This document shows, piece after piece, positions 12,479 to 26,320 of a stretch of DNA of 64,000 nucleotides (position 1 is the stretch's first letter; each line of letters opens with the position of its first letter). Below the pieces are notes generated by a model that saw nothing but the letters and a program-made list of their open reading frames with translations, did no database searches and was not told where the DNA came from. The DNA is from Vespa crabro. Its lineage: Eukaryota > Arthropoda > Insecta > Hymenoptera > Vespidae. The position numbers were made by a program, and so were the translations under genes. The stretch spans positions 3,905,263 to 3,969,262 of the forward strand of contig NC_060959.1 in the NCBI RefSeq assembly GCF_910589235.1. The letters run 5' to 3'.

Positions 12479-12618
12479 GTATATTATGTTGATAGAAAAA
12501 AGAGAATAATTCTACTTTACGAATTAATCTTCGACAATATAACCTTTAAAATTGGTTTATATTCCGCACAAATCATACATTGTATGTGCTAAGTAAAACT
12601 TTTTCATAAGAGTCAGGG
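12273..12618. other. Short intergenic region with (TA)n microsatellite
   Basis: This holds the 3' UTR of the Rpn7-like gene and the promoter of the downstream exonuclease gene, which is on the same strand. A (TA)n tract occupies about 12410-12475. No further gene is visible. Confidence 0.7.
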
Positions 12619-13290
12619 ATGGCTCATCGAATCTTTTTACAACGTTCTGGTGCAGTTTCAAAGACAGTAATCAATGTTACGCACAAATTTAATTATTTGT
12701 TTATACTTGATTTTGAAGCTACTTGTGAAAAAAACTCCTTAATAGTGCCTCAAGAGATCATTGAATTTCCTTGCATAGTATTAAACACGCACGACTTTGA
12801 AATCGAAAATATTTTTCATCGGTACATCAAGCCTAGAGTGCATCCTAACCTCACATCTTTCTGCACAGAATTAACTGGAATAATGCAGGAAACAGTCAAC
12901 AATGAACCTCACTTTCCAGTTGTATTCTCTCAGTTCTGTAGCTGGTTAAAGGACAATAATTACTTTGATCCAATTGATAAAAGTGCTTTTGTAACATGTG
13001 GCAATTGGGATTTAAAGACAATGTTACCTAATCAATGTGCTATAGACAATTTACCATTACCAAAAGAATTCCATCAATGGATAAACTTGAAAGAAATATT
13101 CTGCATATCATGTAAATATTTCCCTCGTAATTTAATAGATATGCTTTCTCATTTGAACCTTTCGATGACTGGTAGACTACATTCTGGCATCAATGATGTA
13201 GAAAATATGGTTAAAATAATTCAAGCTTTGAACAAGATGTATAAAGCACAATTTAAAATTACCAATAAGTTGAATACAAAAAAATTTTAA
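12619..13290 (+). CDS. ERI1/Snipper-like 3'-5' exoribonuclease (DEDDh family)
   Basis: Single-exon gene of 223 aa for a DEDDh 3'-5' exonuclease of the ERI1/ERI3/Snipper group. Family members trim structured RNA 3' ends (histone mRNA, 5.8S rRNA, small RNAs). All catalytic residues are visible: ExoI FILDFEATC (D31, E33), ExoII CGNWDLKTM (D131) and ExoIII LHSGINDVENM (H188, D193). The protein is essentially the nuclease domain alone, with no SAP domain and no zinc finger, which fits ERI3/Snipper better than ERI1. The cysteine in DFEATC is typical of this group. The stop lies only 133 bp from the stop of the convergent Spd-2 gene, so the two 3' UTRs may overlap. Lack of introns could mean retroposition or intron loss. 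Confidence 0.9.
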   Translation: MAHRIFLQRSGAVSKTVINVTHKFNYLFILDFEATCEKNSLIVPQEIIEFPCIVLNTHDFEIENIFHRYIKPRVHPNLTSFCTELTGIMQETVNNEPHFPVVFSQFCSWLKDNNYFDPIDKSAFVTCGNWDLKTMLPNQCAIDNLPLPKEFHQWINLKEIFCISCKYFPRNLIDMLSHLNLSMTGRLHSGINDVENMVKIIQALNKMYKAQFKITNKLNTKKF

Positions 13291-13423
13291 TTTAATTTCA
13301 AGATTTTTGTAAAATTTATAAAAAAAATCTTTATTAACATTAAAATATCGGTTTTATAAAATATAAAAAAACTTGTATTAAAATCTGTACATTAAATGTT
13401 AAGTTATCACTATAAGACACAAA

Positions 13424-16400
13424 TTATTGCCGTACAACAGCTATTTTTATCTTTACATCTTGTCTGTGATTTTCAGTGTATATTTTAAGTGTAGCTTCTA
13501 AATTACGTTGAACTTTCTGTTTGCATTTGATTTTTAAAGGAAATCCTTTACCAGCTGGTATCATACCCTCAGTTGGTACTATACTAAGTACATCTGTGTT
13601 CGATAAAACAGTTTCATATGGTTGTGCTACTCTGCTTGAACTTAAAATAGTCACAATTGCTTCATTTTTTATTGAAGGAATTAAATTCACAACGTTCGGA
13701 GATACGGTAAAATAATCATCATACTGTTCATGACGTACATTATTTACACAGCCTCCTGTTATTGTCCTGCAAAATATAGAGATAAGAATTATAATTAATT
13801 TAGTAATAAAAGTTTCGTATATTTGCTATTAACATTTAAGTAATAAAAATTCCTTTTTGTGAAATTTTTAATAGATATTAACAAACGTATTTACTCTGAA
13901 GGTAAAAAACTTTTTCCACTTGATTCCACATCCACATGACTGTCGTCACTATAAAGAGAATAAAACATCTGTGATTCATCTGCACTATCATGAATCATAG
14001 ATAATGTCTCATCTGCATTGGTCTCCACAGTTAATATTATTTCATGTTGGCTCACTCCGTGACATAAATCACTAAGATTTTGCTATACATAACTTGAAAT
14101 ATTAATATCTAAACTGAAAAAAATTTATTGCAGACAAAATATTGAATACATTATAATTAAACTTACTATTGTATCATTAATTAAATTTAAATCTGGCATT
14201 AATTGTTCTCCAGGAAAAACTTTGCAAAGTGGATAAACTATATTCCTAAATGGTTCACTTTCACCTCCATTTAAGTCACCTGCATTCTTTATTTTATTAT
14301 ATAATCGACGTATTCGCCAACGTGTCGGCTCATCACCATAAATAATATTTATAGTCCCTACGTGACATACATCAGAACGTTGTCGCAATAATATTAAATC
14401 TTCTTTTCTTGGTTGGAACTCTAATGTAATCCACTGAGTTTCTTTTGGTTCTAATAATAATTCTGTTGGATTTACTTGCCAACTAGAAACCATGGAAGGA
14501 TAAATAGCTGAAAGAAACTATTATTTCAATAACTTATAAAAAATAAAGTAAAGAATCAAATAACGAAGTCAAATAAAAAAAAACCTTTTGGTATTAACTT
14601 GACTTTAGCGTATGAATGAAGATCACCAATATTTTCTAACTTGATTTTAGCTTTTAAAATTTCTCCAGAATTTAATTTACCAAGAGGCAACCACATTTTA
14701 CCATTAATATCCTTAAATATTTCAGAAATAATGACTCTGCCAAAACCACCATAACCATACAATAATATCTAGAAATATCATATTAAGATAAATGTGCTAT
14801 AATATATCAACTAATAATTAATTATATATTAAAGGATTTCTACATGAGGAAAATATTTACTGCTTTTGATGAACGTGATTCGTTTTCTTCTTTTTTAATT
14901 TCATAATGTTTAAAAACAATTTTTCCAATAGCTGCACCAATATGATGTGGACAGAATACAACAGAAAGTGTTCTACTTTCCATACGATGCAACACTAGCA
15001 CAATATTTGGACTTGTTGTTTGATGATCTTTAAGAAACTAAAATATTATTTTTTATTGTATAAACATAAACTACTAATCATTAGAACAGTACTATAATTC
15101 TATTTATACTTACTAGAAAACTATTATTTTTACCAGATATCTGTACTTGAAGTTTTATTCTGTTATCACTTATATTACGAATAGTAAATTCTTTAGTATC
15201 ACTTTTACTTGGCTTTACAGAACCCCATACTAAAGCAGCATGTGTTGATTTAATAGGAATTTTATCCCCAGCAACAGTGGAGCCAGATATTGAACTGATT
15301 GGAGAATTTCTTCCAGATCTAACACAATAATTAAAATTTTCTTTACTGCTACTATAAGTAGTATAATTATAGAATTTACCTGCTGGATAACACGCTATGC
15401 GGTGAACTCGGAGAAATAGCATCAGAAGTTTGTTGCGGTGTTTCGCATCGTAAATAACTTTCGTTTTCTGCCTCCACATTTTGTTGTCCAATTACAGAGT
15501 AATAATAAGTATTATTACCAATAGATAGTTTAATTTTAACATATCTATAATAGTCCCATTATTACTTATAAATAACAATAAGAAAAATGTAAACTTATAA
15601 AAAGATTAATTTTTTAAATATTACTTACCTATCATGAGTATCACAGCAATATGGTTTAAATGTTATTAAAAATCTATCTGTTGCATTACGCTGTAACGTT
15701 AAAGTTTCAGGTTTAACAGAAAAATCTTCAATACGATTTGAAGATTTTTCATCTTGCACTATGAATGCTGCTATTAAAAGTGGCAATTCTCCTGTATTAA
15801 CGATAGTTAGAGATTTGGTTTGTTTCCTGGGAATCTGTATAGGTAATTCTGTATCAACAACTTGTATTTTACTTGAGCCTATTTTTACATACAATGGTAT
15901 TTCTTTTATCATTACAGCATCATCTTTCTTGTTATCTACTTGTATTAATAGTTTAGCTTCTATGCTGATTAATTGTTTTTTTAATAATTCTGCTAAATTA
16001 AAAGTAATTATTTAAAAAGAAATAACAAAGAATAATCAACATATCTTGTATTGTTATTACCTGAAGCTAATAATGATGAGGTCCCTTCACATTGTACAAG
16101 AGCGGTAAATTGTTCTCGCGGCTTAAGTTCATGTGTAAAACCATCTTGTAAATTATTTATGCTAAAAAATTTTGGACCATCCTATGGTTGTTAAATACAT
16201 TTTAATTAAGCTCCTAAATATACTTTATACTTAAGTTAGCTCAAATGATAAAAAAGAATCTTACATGTACAACAGATAGTATTATAGGGAGAATCACATT
16301 ATTTTTATTTTGTAATGTAATAGATAAAGTTTCTATAGTATTTTCAATAATGCTACCAAAATTAAGTTCTGGTTTTTTAAAAGGTGTTAATACATTAACT

Positions 16401-19125
16401 TGAAGTTCTTCTGATTCAATATAGATCATGTGTTTAATTATTGATTCTTTTCTTGTTACCATATCAGTCGTTATTATATTTAATATTACTATTGCAGGAT
16501 TAGTTTTCTTTGTTATTTTTACACCAATCTAAATATATACATCTTTTAATAAATATAGTATTATACTAGTACAATGATTTATATTCATTTATGTATACCT
16601 TGACAGATCGAGTAGAATTCGGTTTTATAAGAATTGTATCTTTAGGCAAATGAAGTATTATATTTTGATTATTTCCTTGTAATTGGTATGTACCTAATGA
16701 GCAGATTATCCATCTATCACCCGTATTCGTTAATGCAATATCTGCTTCTCTTGATATACCAACAATGCAACTACAAATCTCTTGACCATTTCTGCTAATA
16801 ATGATATCTGAAAAACATTGGCATTAGAATTTTTTTTTTATAATAAAGTATAGTTGTATTTTACAAAGCTTTTTTACCATGTGACTGAGACATTGTTTCT
16901 AAACATAACTCTTCAACAGTTGTAGATTTTTGAGCAACACTATGGTCCATCTTCGATGTATATGAGATGTTTTCTTGTTTGAAAGTTTTTTCCCTTTCCA
17001 TTCCTGATTTATCAGACTTCATTTCGGATAGAGATAACTTATTATCTTTAAAAATTGACTGTATATCTGGTAATTTTATTTCATCTAAAATACGATTAGT
17101 ATACAAAAATATATTATTTTGATATATACTATTTGTTCATTTGAAATATAGTATGATCACGATAGATTTAAATTTAATTATTTAACTTAATTAGTAAATA
17201 AGTACATACCAGTATCCTGCTGTTGGAAACTTATTGAACTCTTTTCAGTTTTTTCTTTCTTTAATGACTTTCTTTGAGGAATCTTTTCCAAAGTATCCTT
17301 AGTATGTAAATCAAAATCAGATGTAAATGATAACATTCTTGGCAAAGTTTGTTTATTTTCTATTGTTTTATTAATGGTTTTACTATCTAACGAAAGTTTA
17401 GATGATTTATTATCTTTAATGTTAAGAGCACTTGGAGTTGCAGGCATAGAACATCTGCTTGAAGGTAAAAGCGTGTATGTATTGCCTTTGTCATCATTTT
17501 TTTCTAATTGAAACTCTTTCCTTTTCTTTTTTGCCATTATAAGTTGATCTACTAATCTTCGTGGAGTACAATTATCAATATCTTGTAAAGCTTGAGCAAT
17601 ACTACTTAAACTCATAATACTGTGTTCTTCTATATCTTTTGTTGAATTTGTAAGATGGGCCTGTTCCTTTTCTCTGAATGTCAAGGATCCTAAAATATAA
17701 TCTTTTAAAAAAATGAAAAAATAATTTATATGATATTAAAGTTACCATCTGCAATGGTTGAATCAACTAAAGGTATTAATCTGTTTTTCTTTTTAGGGCT
17801 GTTAATAGATAATCCTAAAGTTGGTCTTTCCACAGTATCATTTGACAAGTCTCCAATATTTCCACATTTCCTTTTGAAAAATTCACCAATAGATACTTTA
17901 CGTCCAGCGTTAGATCTGGATGATCAATAAATTTGATTAATAATAAATTTTGTACGATTTATTACAAAGAACTTACTCTACTGATAGATCCAATTCTCCA
18001 ATAATACCAGAAAAGCATGACAAATCTAAATATTCTTTTTCTGAACTAGTTGCCAAAGGAAGATCATAAGAACAGTTCTGTTTCCAGGAAGATTCATCAG
18101 CTAACAAATGACTGGTCATTTGAGAAATAGACTGAAATTCTTCATTGTTAAATTGTGCCATCAGCTCAGCAGTTGTTGCATCAAAACTAATTCCTCCTGG
18201 ACTCTTTGAAGAGAATGAAGGTACACATTTCTCGGCACTTTTACTCATTTCTGAAGAACGAGCTGTTATTTCATTAGGTTCGAATACAACCTGGAAATAA
18301 AATAACATACAAATTTCTATACTCTTTCACTTTTCACATTATCATTACTTACACTGTTTGATCTGCCTTCAACATGTAATGTTTCTGTACTGTTCTGTTG
18401 TTTCAACTTATTATCATTATTGTATGTAAAAGAATTACCATCAACATGATCTGAGGGATTATAATAATTTGTTAAAGTTTCAATATTGACATCATCCTTT
18501 TTATTATCACCTAAAAGATAATATCATTTATAGAAGATCAATATATATGCATATATTAATATTTTATATATTATATATCTATGTATATATTTTAAAGAGA
18601 TTTATCTTTTTATTACCAGAAGATGTTAAACCTTCAAAATTGCTACATTTTCTAAGCAACTTCCTAGCAAGTTCTTGCTCAGCATCCAATTCATCAGATT
18701 TTTTTTTTTGTTTATCATTTATTACACTTGTTTCTCCTAATACTAAAAAATAACAATAGTAATATCGCATTTAATTAAAGCAATAAGGATCATATTGTAA
18801 TACTTACAAGTTGATATATTATTAAGAATACCTAATGAAGAATCATCTGACTTTAATAACATATTATTGCCACGTAAAGAAGACGGTACAAAGTTCTCAT
18901 TTCTAAAATTCCTACCAAGATATTTGTCTTCAAGTCTACAAATACAATGGTTTAAATTACTTTTTCATATCTAACTTTTTTAAATTATCTTAAATCTATG
19001 TTAAATATCAACAAAAAAAAAGCGTACGTAGACTTTCTTTGTACTGTTGATGAAGCCTTTGGCATAGGAGTGTTCAATAATGTTATATCCAACTCAGTAT
19101 TATGAAATTTTGTCGGGGTTGACAT
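13424..19125 (-). CDS. Spd-2: Spd-2/CEP192-like centrosome scaffold protein
   Basis: Pericentriolar scaffold protein that in flies and vertebrates recruits PCM, Polo and Aurora-A to mitotic centrosomes. Nineteen exons (minus strand): 19125-19028, 18935-18808, 18742-18617, 18510-18353, 18290-17977, 17915-17746, 17689-17210, 17084-16878, 16807-16599, 16528-16265, 16181-16061, 15992-15629, 15544-15380, 15318-15114, 15037-14861, 14768-14585, 14507-14167, 14082-13895 and 13766-13424. The CDS is 4242 nt, 1413 aa, intermediate between fly Spd-2 (~1150) and human CEP192 (~2540). The N-terminal half is disordered and Ser/Lys-rich; the C-terminal half is beta-rich, with repeated Ig-like ASH/PapD-type domains (for example TGDRWIICSLG and LLYGYGGFGRVII). 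Exon 12 has a TAGCAG tandem acceptor. Exon 16 uses a weak GTTTTT donor, the only choice that keeps frame. A minus-strand AATAAA lies at 13330-13335. Identification rests on domain layout and the GYGG block. Confidence 0.85.
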
Positions 19126-21860
19126 TATGAAATTTTAAGTTATTGTTACAAATTAATTCTAAAATCTTTTATATCCTCTTATATCTTAATCTATAAATAA
19201 AATAGAATTTTATGTTATTTTCGATTGATAATGTAAGAAATAAATAAAAACTGCAAACCACATCATTCGAAACAAATCCTGTGACAGTCGATCGATTCGT
19301 TCAGTTTTAACGTTCAAATTTGAAAATCTTAGGCATTGTCATGAACATAGTGAAATAGATTGCGCGTATAAGATGGCGCAAGTCGTTGGTAAATTTCTGA
19401 TATTTAAACTCATGATAAGAGTTTAGGTAATACTTCCCTTCGTATTGATAGGTGCCTATAGCGTCGCCGCGAATTGAATGCCCTCTACATTTGAAATTGA
19501 TATGACGTCACATATGAGATGTGATTTTTAAGATACATTGAAAAGAAGAATTATTAAATGAACTCTACGTAATAAAATATCAAACAAATTTCAATATCTA
19601 TTCATTAAACACGTATATATGGCACTGTAATATAACTTATTAATCTTTAAATAATACTGCATGTGTTTAAATATTACATAAATATCGAGTAACCTTGAAT
19701 AAAAAATAATTTTACTCATATTTATTATGTATAATTACGTGTTTTATATAATAACGTTAATATAAAACATTAATAAAATTATGCTATATAAATCTTAACA
19801 GTAATTCATGACAAACATACAAGTCAAAAGAAAAAATTCTATTTTTAAATACTTTTTTCTTTAAAGATAAGAAGAGAATACATTATTTACAAATCTATAC
19901 TAAAATAAAAAAAAACTTAGATTCTTCCAAAAATTTACTTATGCATATGTGTAGATATGTATATGAGAAATTTATGCTTTCAGAGATAGATACATGTAAT
20001 ATTTTATATAAACGCTTTCCCGTTGTCGAGCACGGAATTCGTGTATAATTTATGCAGTGTCATGTTGAAGCAAGTTTTTTATCGTTTATTTTCGCATTGA
20101 AAGCAAAAATTTTCCAAGGAATTATATAGATTAGTGCGTTAATACTTTTTGGAATTTATGTAGGTCAGTATATAAATTAGACTCCTTTTTTCTTTCCATA
20201 TTCCAAGTTATTACTTTCCCGCGTTATGTCGTACAATTTCTTCTAAAACAATCTCAATGATTTCCGATTACTAACCGATCATAAAATTCATTTAATTTAC
20301 ATATTACTTAATATTAAATACTTATAAATAACAATTTTGTAAAAGATTTTTTTTCAGATAATTATTAAGAGAGATATATAATAAATAGAGATCAATTCTT
20401 TTATTATTTGATTTATTGATTATTTATTTTTTAGCGAGCGAAATAGGACATATAGGAAAGCTACATACATATGTATGAAAGAAAATTACATATGCCTAGC
20501 GAAAAATTATTTTGATTAAATATTTACTTAAAAAATAATTATTTATTACTTACAAAAGATTGTGCAGAGGAATTATGCGATACGGTCAACAAATTGAAAC
20601 TTATCTTAAAAGTACTCTAATTTCTCAACAAAACAACGATTCAGTTTTGTGAACGACGACGACGAAAATGGAAAATAAAATTCGTTTCTGCAGTTTTGTT
20701 AAAGTTTTTTTAATTAAAGTTTTTTTAATTAAAGATTTATATTTATTTTTCTTTGCTGAGCGGATTATATAATCTAATTCAAATTTTTAATTTTGATTAT
20801 AAGTATAATTATAATAATAAAATGATATGGACGATCGATGGGAATAATTTTTCACTCCTTTAAAAAAAGATGTAGACTTTTATTGAGGACGTTTTTTACA
20901 ATTTTTTATATCTAAATGTATATACATATTTATATTTTCTTTTTCTTTTTTTAATTTATTATTTTTTTATTTTTTTATGAGACACCACATATATTAATAC
21001 CTTACGAATTATATTTGTAACGTTTGTAATAAGTAATTTTTATATCATAAAAATATATTCCTTTATGTATTTTAAATTAAATACTATATGCAACTAGGAG
21101 ATTTTTTTTAGTCTATGATAAATTCACATTGAGTAAAATGTTCAACTTTAAATTATCTACAGGATTATCGGAAATGTTAGTGATTCGTCTATGTTCGAAA
21201 AAAAATACTGGACTCTTAATATTTCTCGTGTTTCTTATTTGAAGGGTTTCTTCGTACCTGCGTAACTATTTAAGAGTTTATATAGCTTTCAGGTACCTTG
21301 TTTCAGAGTTTAAAAAATTTGAGTGTTCTTTATTTTAGTTTTAAAAGAACCTTTGCTGTAGTTCTTGAGAAGAGCTTTTGATGCTTTTTTTATTACTTTA
21401 ATATAAAATCTTTTCTTTATTTAGAAAAAGATTTGGTATACGCATCGTGTTTCGATCGTTACCATTAGTATTTCCGTTTTTTTTTTTAAATTTATCGTAA
21501 TTATCTTATCTCCTAAATTATATCAAGTTTCACTTTTTTCGATAATCAATCCATTAGATTTCACCTTAATTATTTTTTAAATTCGCTTCTTAAGAATTTG
21601 TATTTTTAATACTTTCATTTTTAGAATTATCTTCTTTAGTTTCTTATAATTATTTTTCTACTTTCTATATTATGTAAAATTTCCACTTTAAAGTTTCCAT
21701 GGTATATCATTTTTCCCTAAACTGTTATGAGCGTTTCCTAAATTTTTCGTGTTATCGAGAGTTCGAATTTGTTTATAGTTCGTCGTTTTTGCGTTCATCG
21801 ACGACCGTATTAACCGAAATTTCTGTAGTATTCACAGAATTTTTGACTGTCATCGTTAAA
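19126..21860. other. AT-rich intergenic region
   Basis: The first ~350 bp upstream of Spd-2 are the likely promoter; they hold a TTCAAATTTGAA palindrome (about 19314-19325) and an AAGATGGCGC motif (about 19371-19380). The rest is very AT-rich with poly-T and poly-A runs and a short direct duplication of AGTTTTTTTAATTAA at about 20700-20735. No protein-coding stretch is supported. Confidence 0.6.
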
Positions 21861-23001
21861 GTTCTATTCATCGATCGCTTGTCCGTAATGATAAAATGTA
21901 TAAACTCTTTCACGTATGATTAGGTAATTGTTTGATTGTGTGTACAATGTTGGATTTTGTATTCTACAGCATTCGTTAATGTTGTGTTCTCGCATTTCAC
22001 ATCTTTTACAAAATTTGCAAATTTTTATAAATGCTTTGCATTCCTCGATAATATGATCTGTATGGTTACAATATTCGCAAAATATATCTGGAAGTACTAT
22101 ATCGTTTTTCCTGGATGCATAATAACTATTTGACAGATCGTATTGTGGGTATTCATATTCAATATCATTTGTTTTATATTGTCGTTGACGTTTATTATAT
22201 GTGTCTACATTAGTATAGTATTGTGGTCTTTTTGTTGCTTGTGCAGGCATAAAATATTCCAAAGCTTGACTTTTTCTATAAGGATAATTATAATAAATGC
22301 GTCCTAACTTTTCATAATATTGATAATCATCATCAAAGTTTTGGGATGTATTTATAGCAAAGCTCACGCGTTTATTTTTAATATAATCCCAAATTATTTC
22401 TGCATTTTCTATCGCTTCTCTTAATAATTTTGGATTTGTATAATTTACTTTATTCTCTAATTCCTTATTTTCTAGTCCAACCATAAAACTATTCAGAGCA
22501 GTGTCTTCTAAACTTTTCATTATACTTATCGCAATTTCTGGCCTATTATTTTCTTGTATTTCTTTTTTTGCGTAATTTAGTATTTTCTTTATGCGTTCAT
22601 CGTATTCTAATGAAGTTTCATAGGACTCTTGTTTTACAAAAGCTAATTCATTTTGCCATTTTCACTGAACGTCTCATGGTAAATATAGTCATTTTATCTC
22701 ATACATTATATTATCAAAATTTGTATCTACGTAATATAAATTTATATCTGCTTCACCACGGATCTTCGAACGAATAATGTGACTCAAGTACGGAATATCC
22801 ATTGGATCTATGAGATCGCGAGCGTTTTCATATGCAAGAATAAATGATTTAGCGTGTACATTTGAACTATTAAATACCATATTCGGCTATTTCTTTTACT
22901 GAATAATATCCTTTCTCTTTAGGGGTTTCTATACGTTGCGAGATAGGGTTTATTTTTAAATCGTAGGTTAATTTTTGCATTAATTTCTCTATCGTAATCA
23001 T
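21861..23001 (-). pseudogene. Decayed LTR-retrotransposon Gag fragment with two CCHC zinc knuckles
   Basis: Reading on the minus strand from an ATG at 23001 gives a Gag-like protein in pieces: an N-terminal part to about 22880, a middle part (22880-22689, with ARDLIDP and IIRSKIRGEAD, typical of the Ty3/Gypsy-type Gag capsid), then a frameshifted or stop-interrupted stretch, and a C-terminal part (22520-21864). The C-terminal part carries two zinc knuckles of the C-x2-C-x4-H-x4-C form, starting CEYC and CKRC. No protease, reverse transcriptase or integrase follows, and I could not find LTRs or a primer-binding site. It is therefore a truncated, inactive relic. Ty3/Gypsy affiliation is probable, not proven. 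Confidence 0.8.
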
Positions 23002-26000
23002 TTTGTAGTATAAAAATTATAATTTTTTTACGAATATTGTAATATAAATATTATTTGTTTTATGCGTTCATTTCGTTTCGACTTACAGAATTAAATAAGA
23101 TAACACTATCGACTAATGACTAGTCGTTCGGCTGTTGGATTTCAGTCATATTTTCAGACGATGATCTCCTTTGCTTGATGTTTGTTTTGAGTTTTCCTTG
23201 CTTAAATCAGCTGTAACCTTCTCGTCTGAATTCGATTGCTAGATAGTTTCTTATCGAACGTCTAAATAGCTACTGCATGAAATGCCCACAATGGTGTTCG
23301 TATGGCATTTTATTTCATCTTCGGAAAAGTTCGTAATTTCTAAATAAAAAATATTCCTTATTCATCAAAGGAAAGGAGATTTTCCGTAGGAAAATATAAA
23401 GAATCTCCTATTATCGAAAAACTTCTCGAACTTTTTCTACTCAATATTTTATTTCATTATTTATTTCACTGAATGCGACTATAGAAATTTTTTAGAGTTG
23501 GAAAGTGATTTTTAAGTGTCGAAAATAGTAATATTTTCAAGTCGTCTTCTAGGATTCTTTTTTCTAACTCGAAGGTTTGAGAAAATGAAAAGCATAGGTA
23601 GGAGAAGCATTTTGATCAATAGTAGGTCCCGTCATGAGAGTAGGAGTAATGGGACTCAAGGTAGCAGGTCAAAGTTAGGTAATTTATGTTATTTTGTCTA
23701 TATGTGTATGTATATATGTGTGGTATGTGCGCGTGCATTCGTACGTATCTGGATACAATTTTACAATTACAATAATAATAATGACAGTGATAATGATGAT
23801 AATAATAATAATAATAATAATAGTAATAATAATAATAATAATTATTATAATAATAATCATTAGTTCATCCATTCTGGTTTGAACAAGAGCGTGAAAAATT
23901 TTGAACGACACAAAATAATAGTCGTAATTTCTATCCAATTTTGGTGATCAACAGTTCATTCAAAAGATAAAGATTTTCTACACGTAATTATCTTTTAAAA
24001 TTTTCAGAATAGCTTTTTACTTGTGTGGATATAATTCTTGAATATTACTTATTTTTAAACATAACTTTCGCAAAGAAAATAACATTTTTCAAAAATCTAA
24101 AAAGATATGTGTATATATATGTATGCATGTATGTATGTATATATGTAGGAATGTATAGTTCATTGTATTCAGTCATGCGTAAATCTACGTATTAATAATT
24201 GTATAACGAGGTAAAGGACGAATAAACACTTGCAATTTAGTTATTTGTGGAATTTAATTATTATCTCTGTCATTTTGTCTCTTCTTGGGTATCATTCTTC
24301 AATTAGACTTCAGCGAACTATATTCTTTATCTGATTTTTCTTAATCACCTAAAAACTTAAACGTGACTTACTATTCGAGTAAAAAATATTTATAAAATTA
24401 TATATATAATATATATAATATATATAATTTTATTATATAGGTATCAATAAAAAAATATTATATTGCATATATTATATAATTTCAAAGCAGATATAATAAT
24501 GAATACATTAAATAATAAAATAATCTATCTATAACTCTATTTAAGAAATGGACAATATGGGAAGATAGAAAAAATTATCATGGAACATAGTAAATTTTGA
24601 TTTAATTTAAATGCAGCTATTAGTTTAATAGCACTTGTATTATTTATATTAATCATATATTATAACTAATATCGACTTCCAAGTCTTATCACATGGAGGT
24701 TGCTACATACGAAGATCCACGAGCTCAAACTCTACTCTTAATTACATATATCAATTATTTTATAACCAATTACATAGAATGATTATTATTACGTATCCAA
24801 TAATAATTATCATAATTTGGAAAAAGAAAAGAAATCATTCGCGAAATGAACCAAAAATTTTATTCTAATCAATCGAAATAAGACGAAAATTTATGAAACC
24901 GTTTGATATTGGCCTACCTATCCGAAAAAGAGAGCACTTCAATCATTCTTCATGAAACTTTATTCCCAAACTCGATTAATGTGAATATTGAAACAAAATG
25001 ATTTTGTTGAAACCACAAATGGAATACAATGATTATTATACACGTAACGTATATAGATTATATAAAGATTATGTATCCTATTAAATATTATTTGATAATA
25101 ATAATACATAATATAATAAAAATATCGCCTTATTATTTAAAATGTAACAAAAAGAATCTAATTTTTTATAAGATTAAAGATTGGCCATTTTGCCATTCTT
25201 TTTTTTTACAGTACATAAATTATCTTATTATCTTACACTAGATTATATGTATAATTTCTTCAGTTGTAAACTGAACTTGTGTATCCATGAACATAAAACA
25301 TCTAAACTATTTTATAATTAAACAAGAAGCATTCAAAATAATATGTAAATTTTATATAACAAATTAACATTTATGAGCAACGAACCAGTTATTTGTGGAT
25401 ATAAGAAGTTTATAATATTATTATTTTCTGAAAATAAAATATATATTAAAATAATAATTATTGTATATGCAGAACACACACACAAACACACGTACACACG
25501 AAACAACATCACAAAGAGAAAAATCGAATCTTACTAATTTAGATGTTTTCTGAAACAGAAATCAATTCTGTAAAGATTAATTAAAAATTTCTTTATTATT
25601 TCAAATGAATAAAAGAAATAATTGCAAACAATTCATTCTGTATTGGTTTTCATTTTTTATAATTCTAAATCTTCATTCAAGTCCTCAATAATTAAATGTA
25701 TTTTTATTTATTCACATTATTATTTTGCTTTGACTTTTATTTGACTAGAAAATCTGAAACATAAATCAATTTTATATTATGCATTTATAATCTTTATTGT
25801 TTCTTTATAATCTTATCTTCTCATTTTTATTTTTATATCATATATGATAGTATTACAAACTTCCAAATATTATTTTTTTTATATTGTTGCTAATATCCAT
25901 TGATAAAAGGATATTATATTATATTTGTAATATTTAACCTTGATACTTCTTTACAATTTATCGAAAAACAAGCATTAAAATGGCCAAAAAATTAGTATTA

Positions 26001-26320
26001 AATATAAGTTAATTATTATATATGGAATAAAAGGAAATATTTTCTATTTATTGTTAGAAAACTTCAATTTCTTGAGAAGAATATTATGAGATTGAAATAT
26101 TGAAATATTGGTTCATTAAGTATCTATATTAGTGCATTCATTCATTTATTTATTTTTGATCATTCTGAATGAAAAATATATATTCTTGCTATAATATATT
26201 CATTTGCATTCCTGAATGCAGATATGTTCTTTCTCGATATGTATATCAATTTTGTAGATTTTTAATCAGAATAATCAGAATAATTAGATTAATAAGAATT
26301 TGACTACAAAAGAATAATGA
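23002..26320. other. AT-rich intergenic DNA, no gene seen
   Basis: Directly upstream of the Gag start, 23100-23280 is more balanced in composition and might be leader or LTR sequence of the same element. At 23371-23408 an imperfect hairpin is built of GGAGA-TTTTCC-GTA-GGAAAA and a distal TCTCC. The remainder is AT-rich with scattered short TA and CA tracts (about 24400-24480 and 25470-25500). No exon is supported. Confidence 0.55.
23765..23865. repeat. (AAT)n trinucleotide microsatellite
   Basis: AAT/ATAATG repeat of about 100 bp, interrupted by GATG and TAG units. It is read in other frames as poly-Asn or poly-Ile, which is not coding evidence. Confidence 0.92.

Noticed and set aside
23516..23938. 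Frames with poly-Asn or poly-Ile
   Set aside because: Explained by the (AAT)n repeat.
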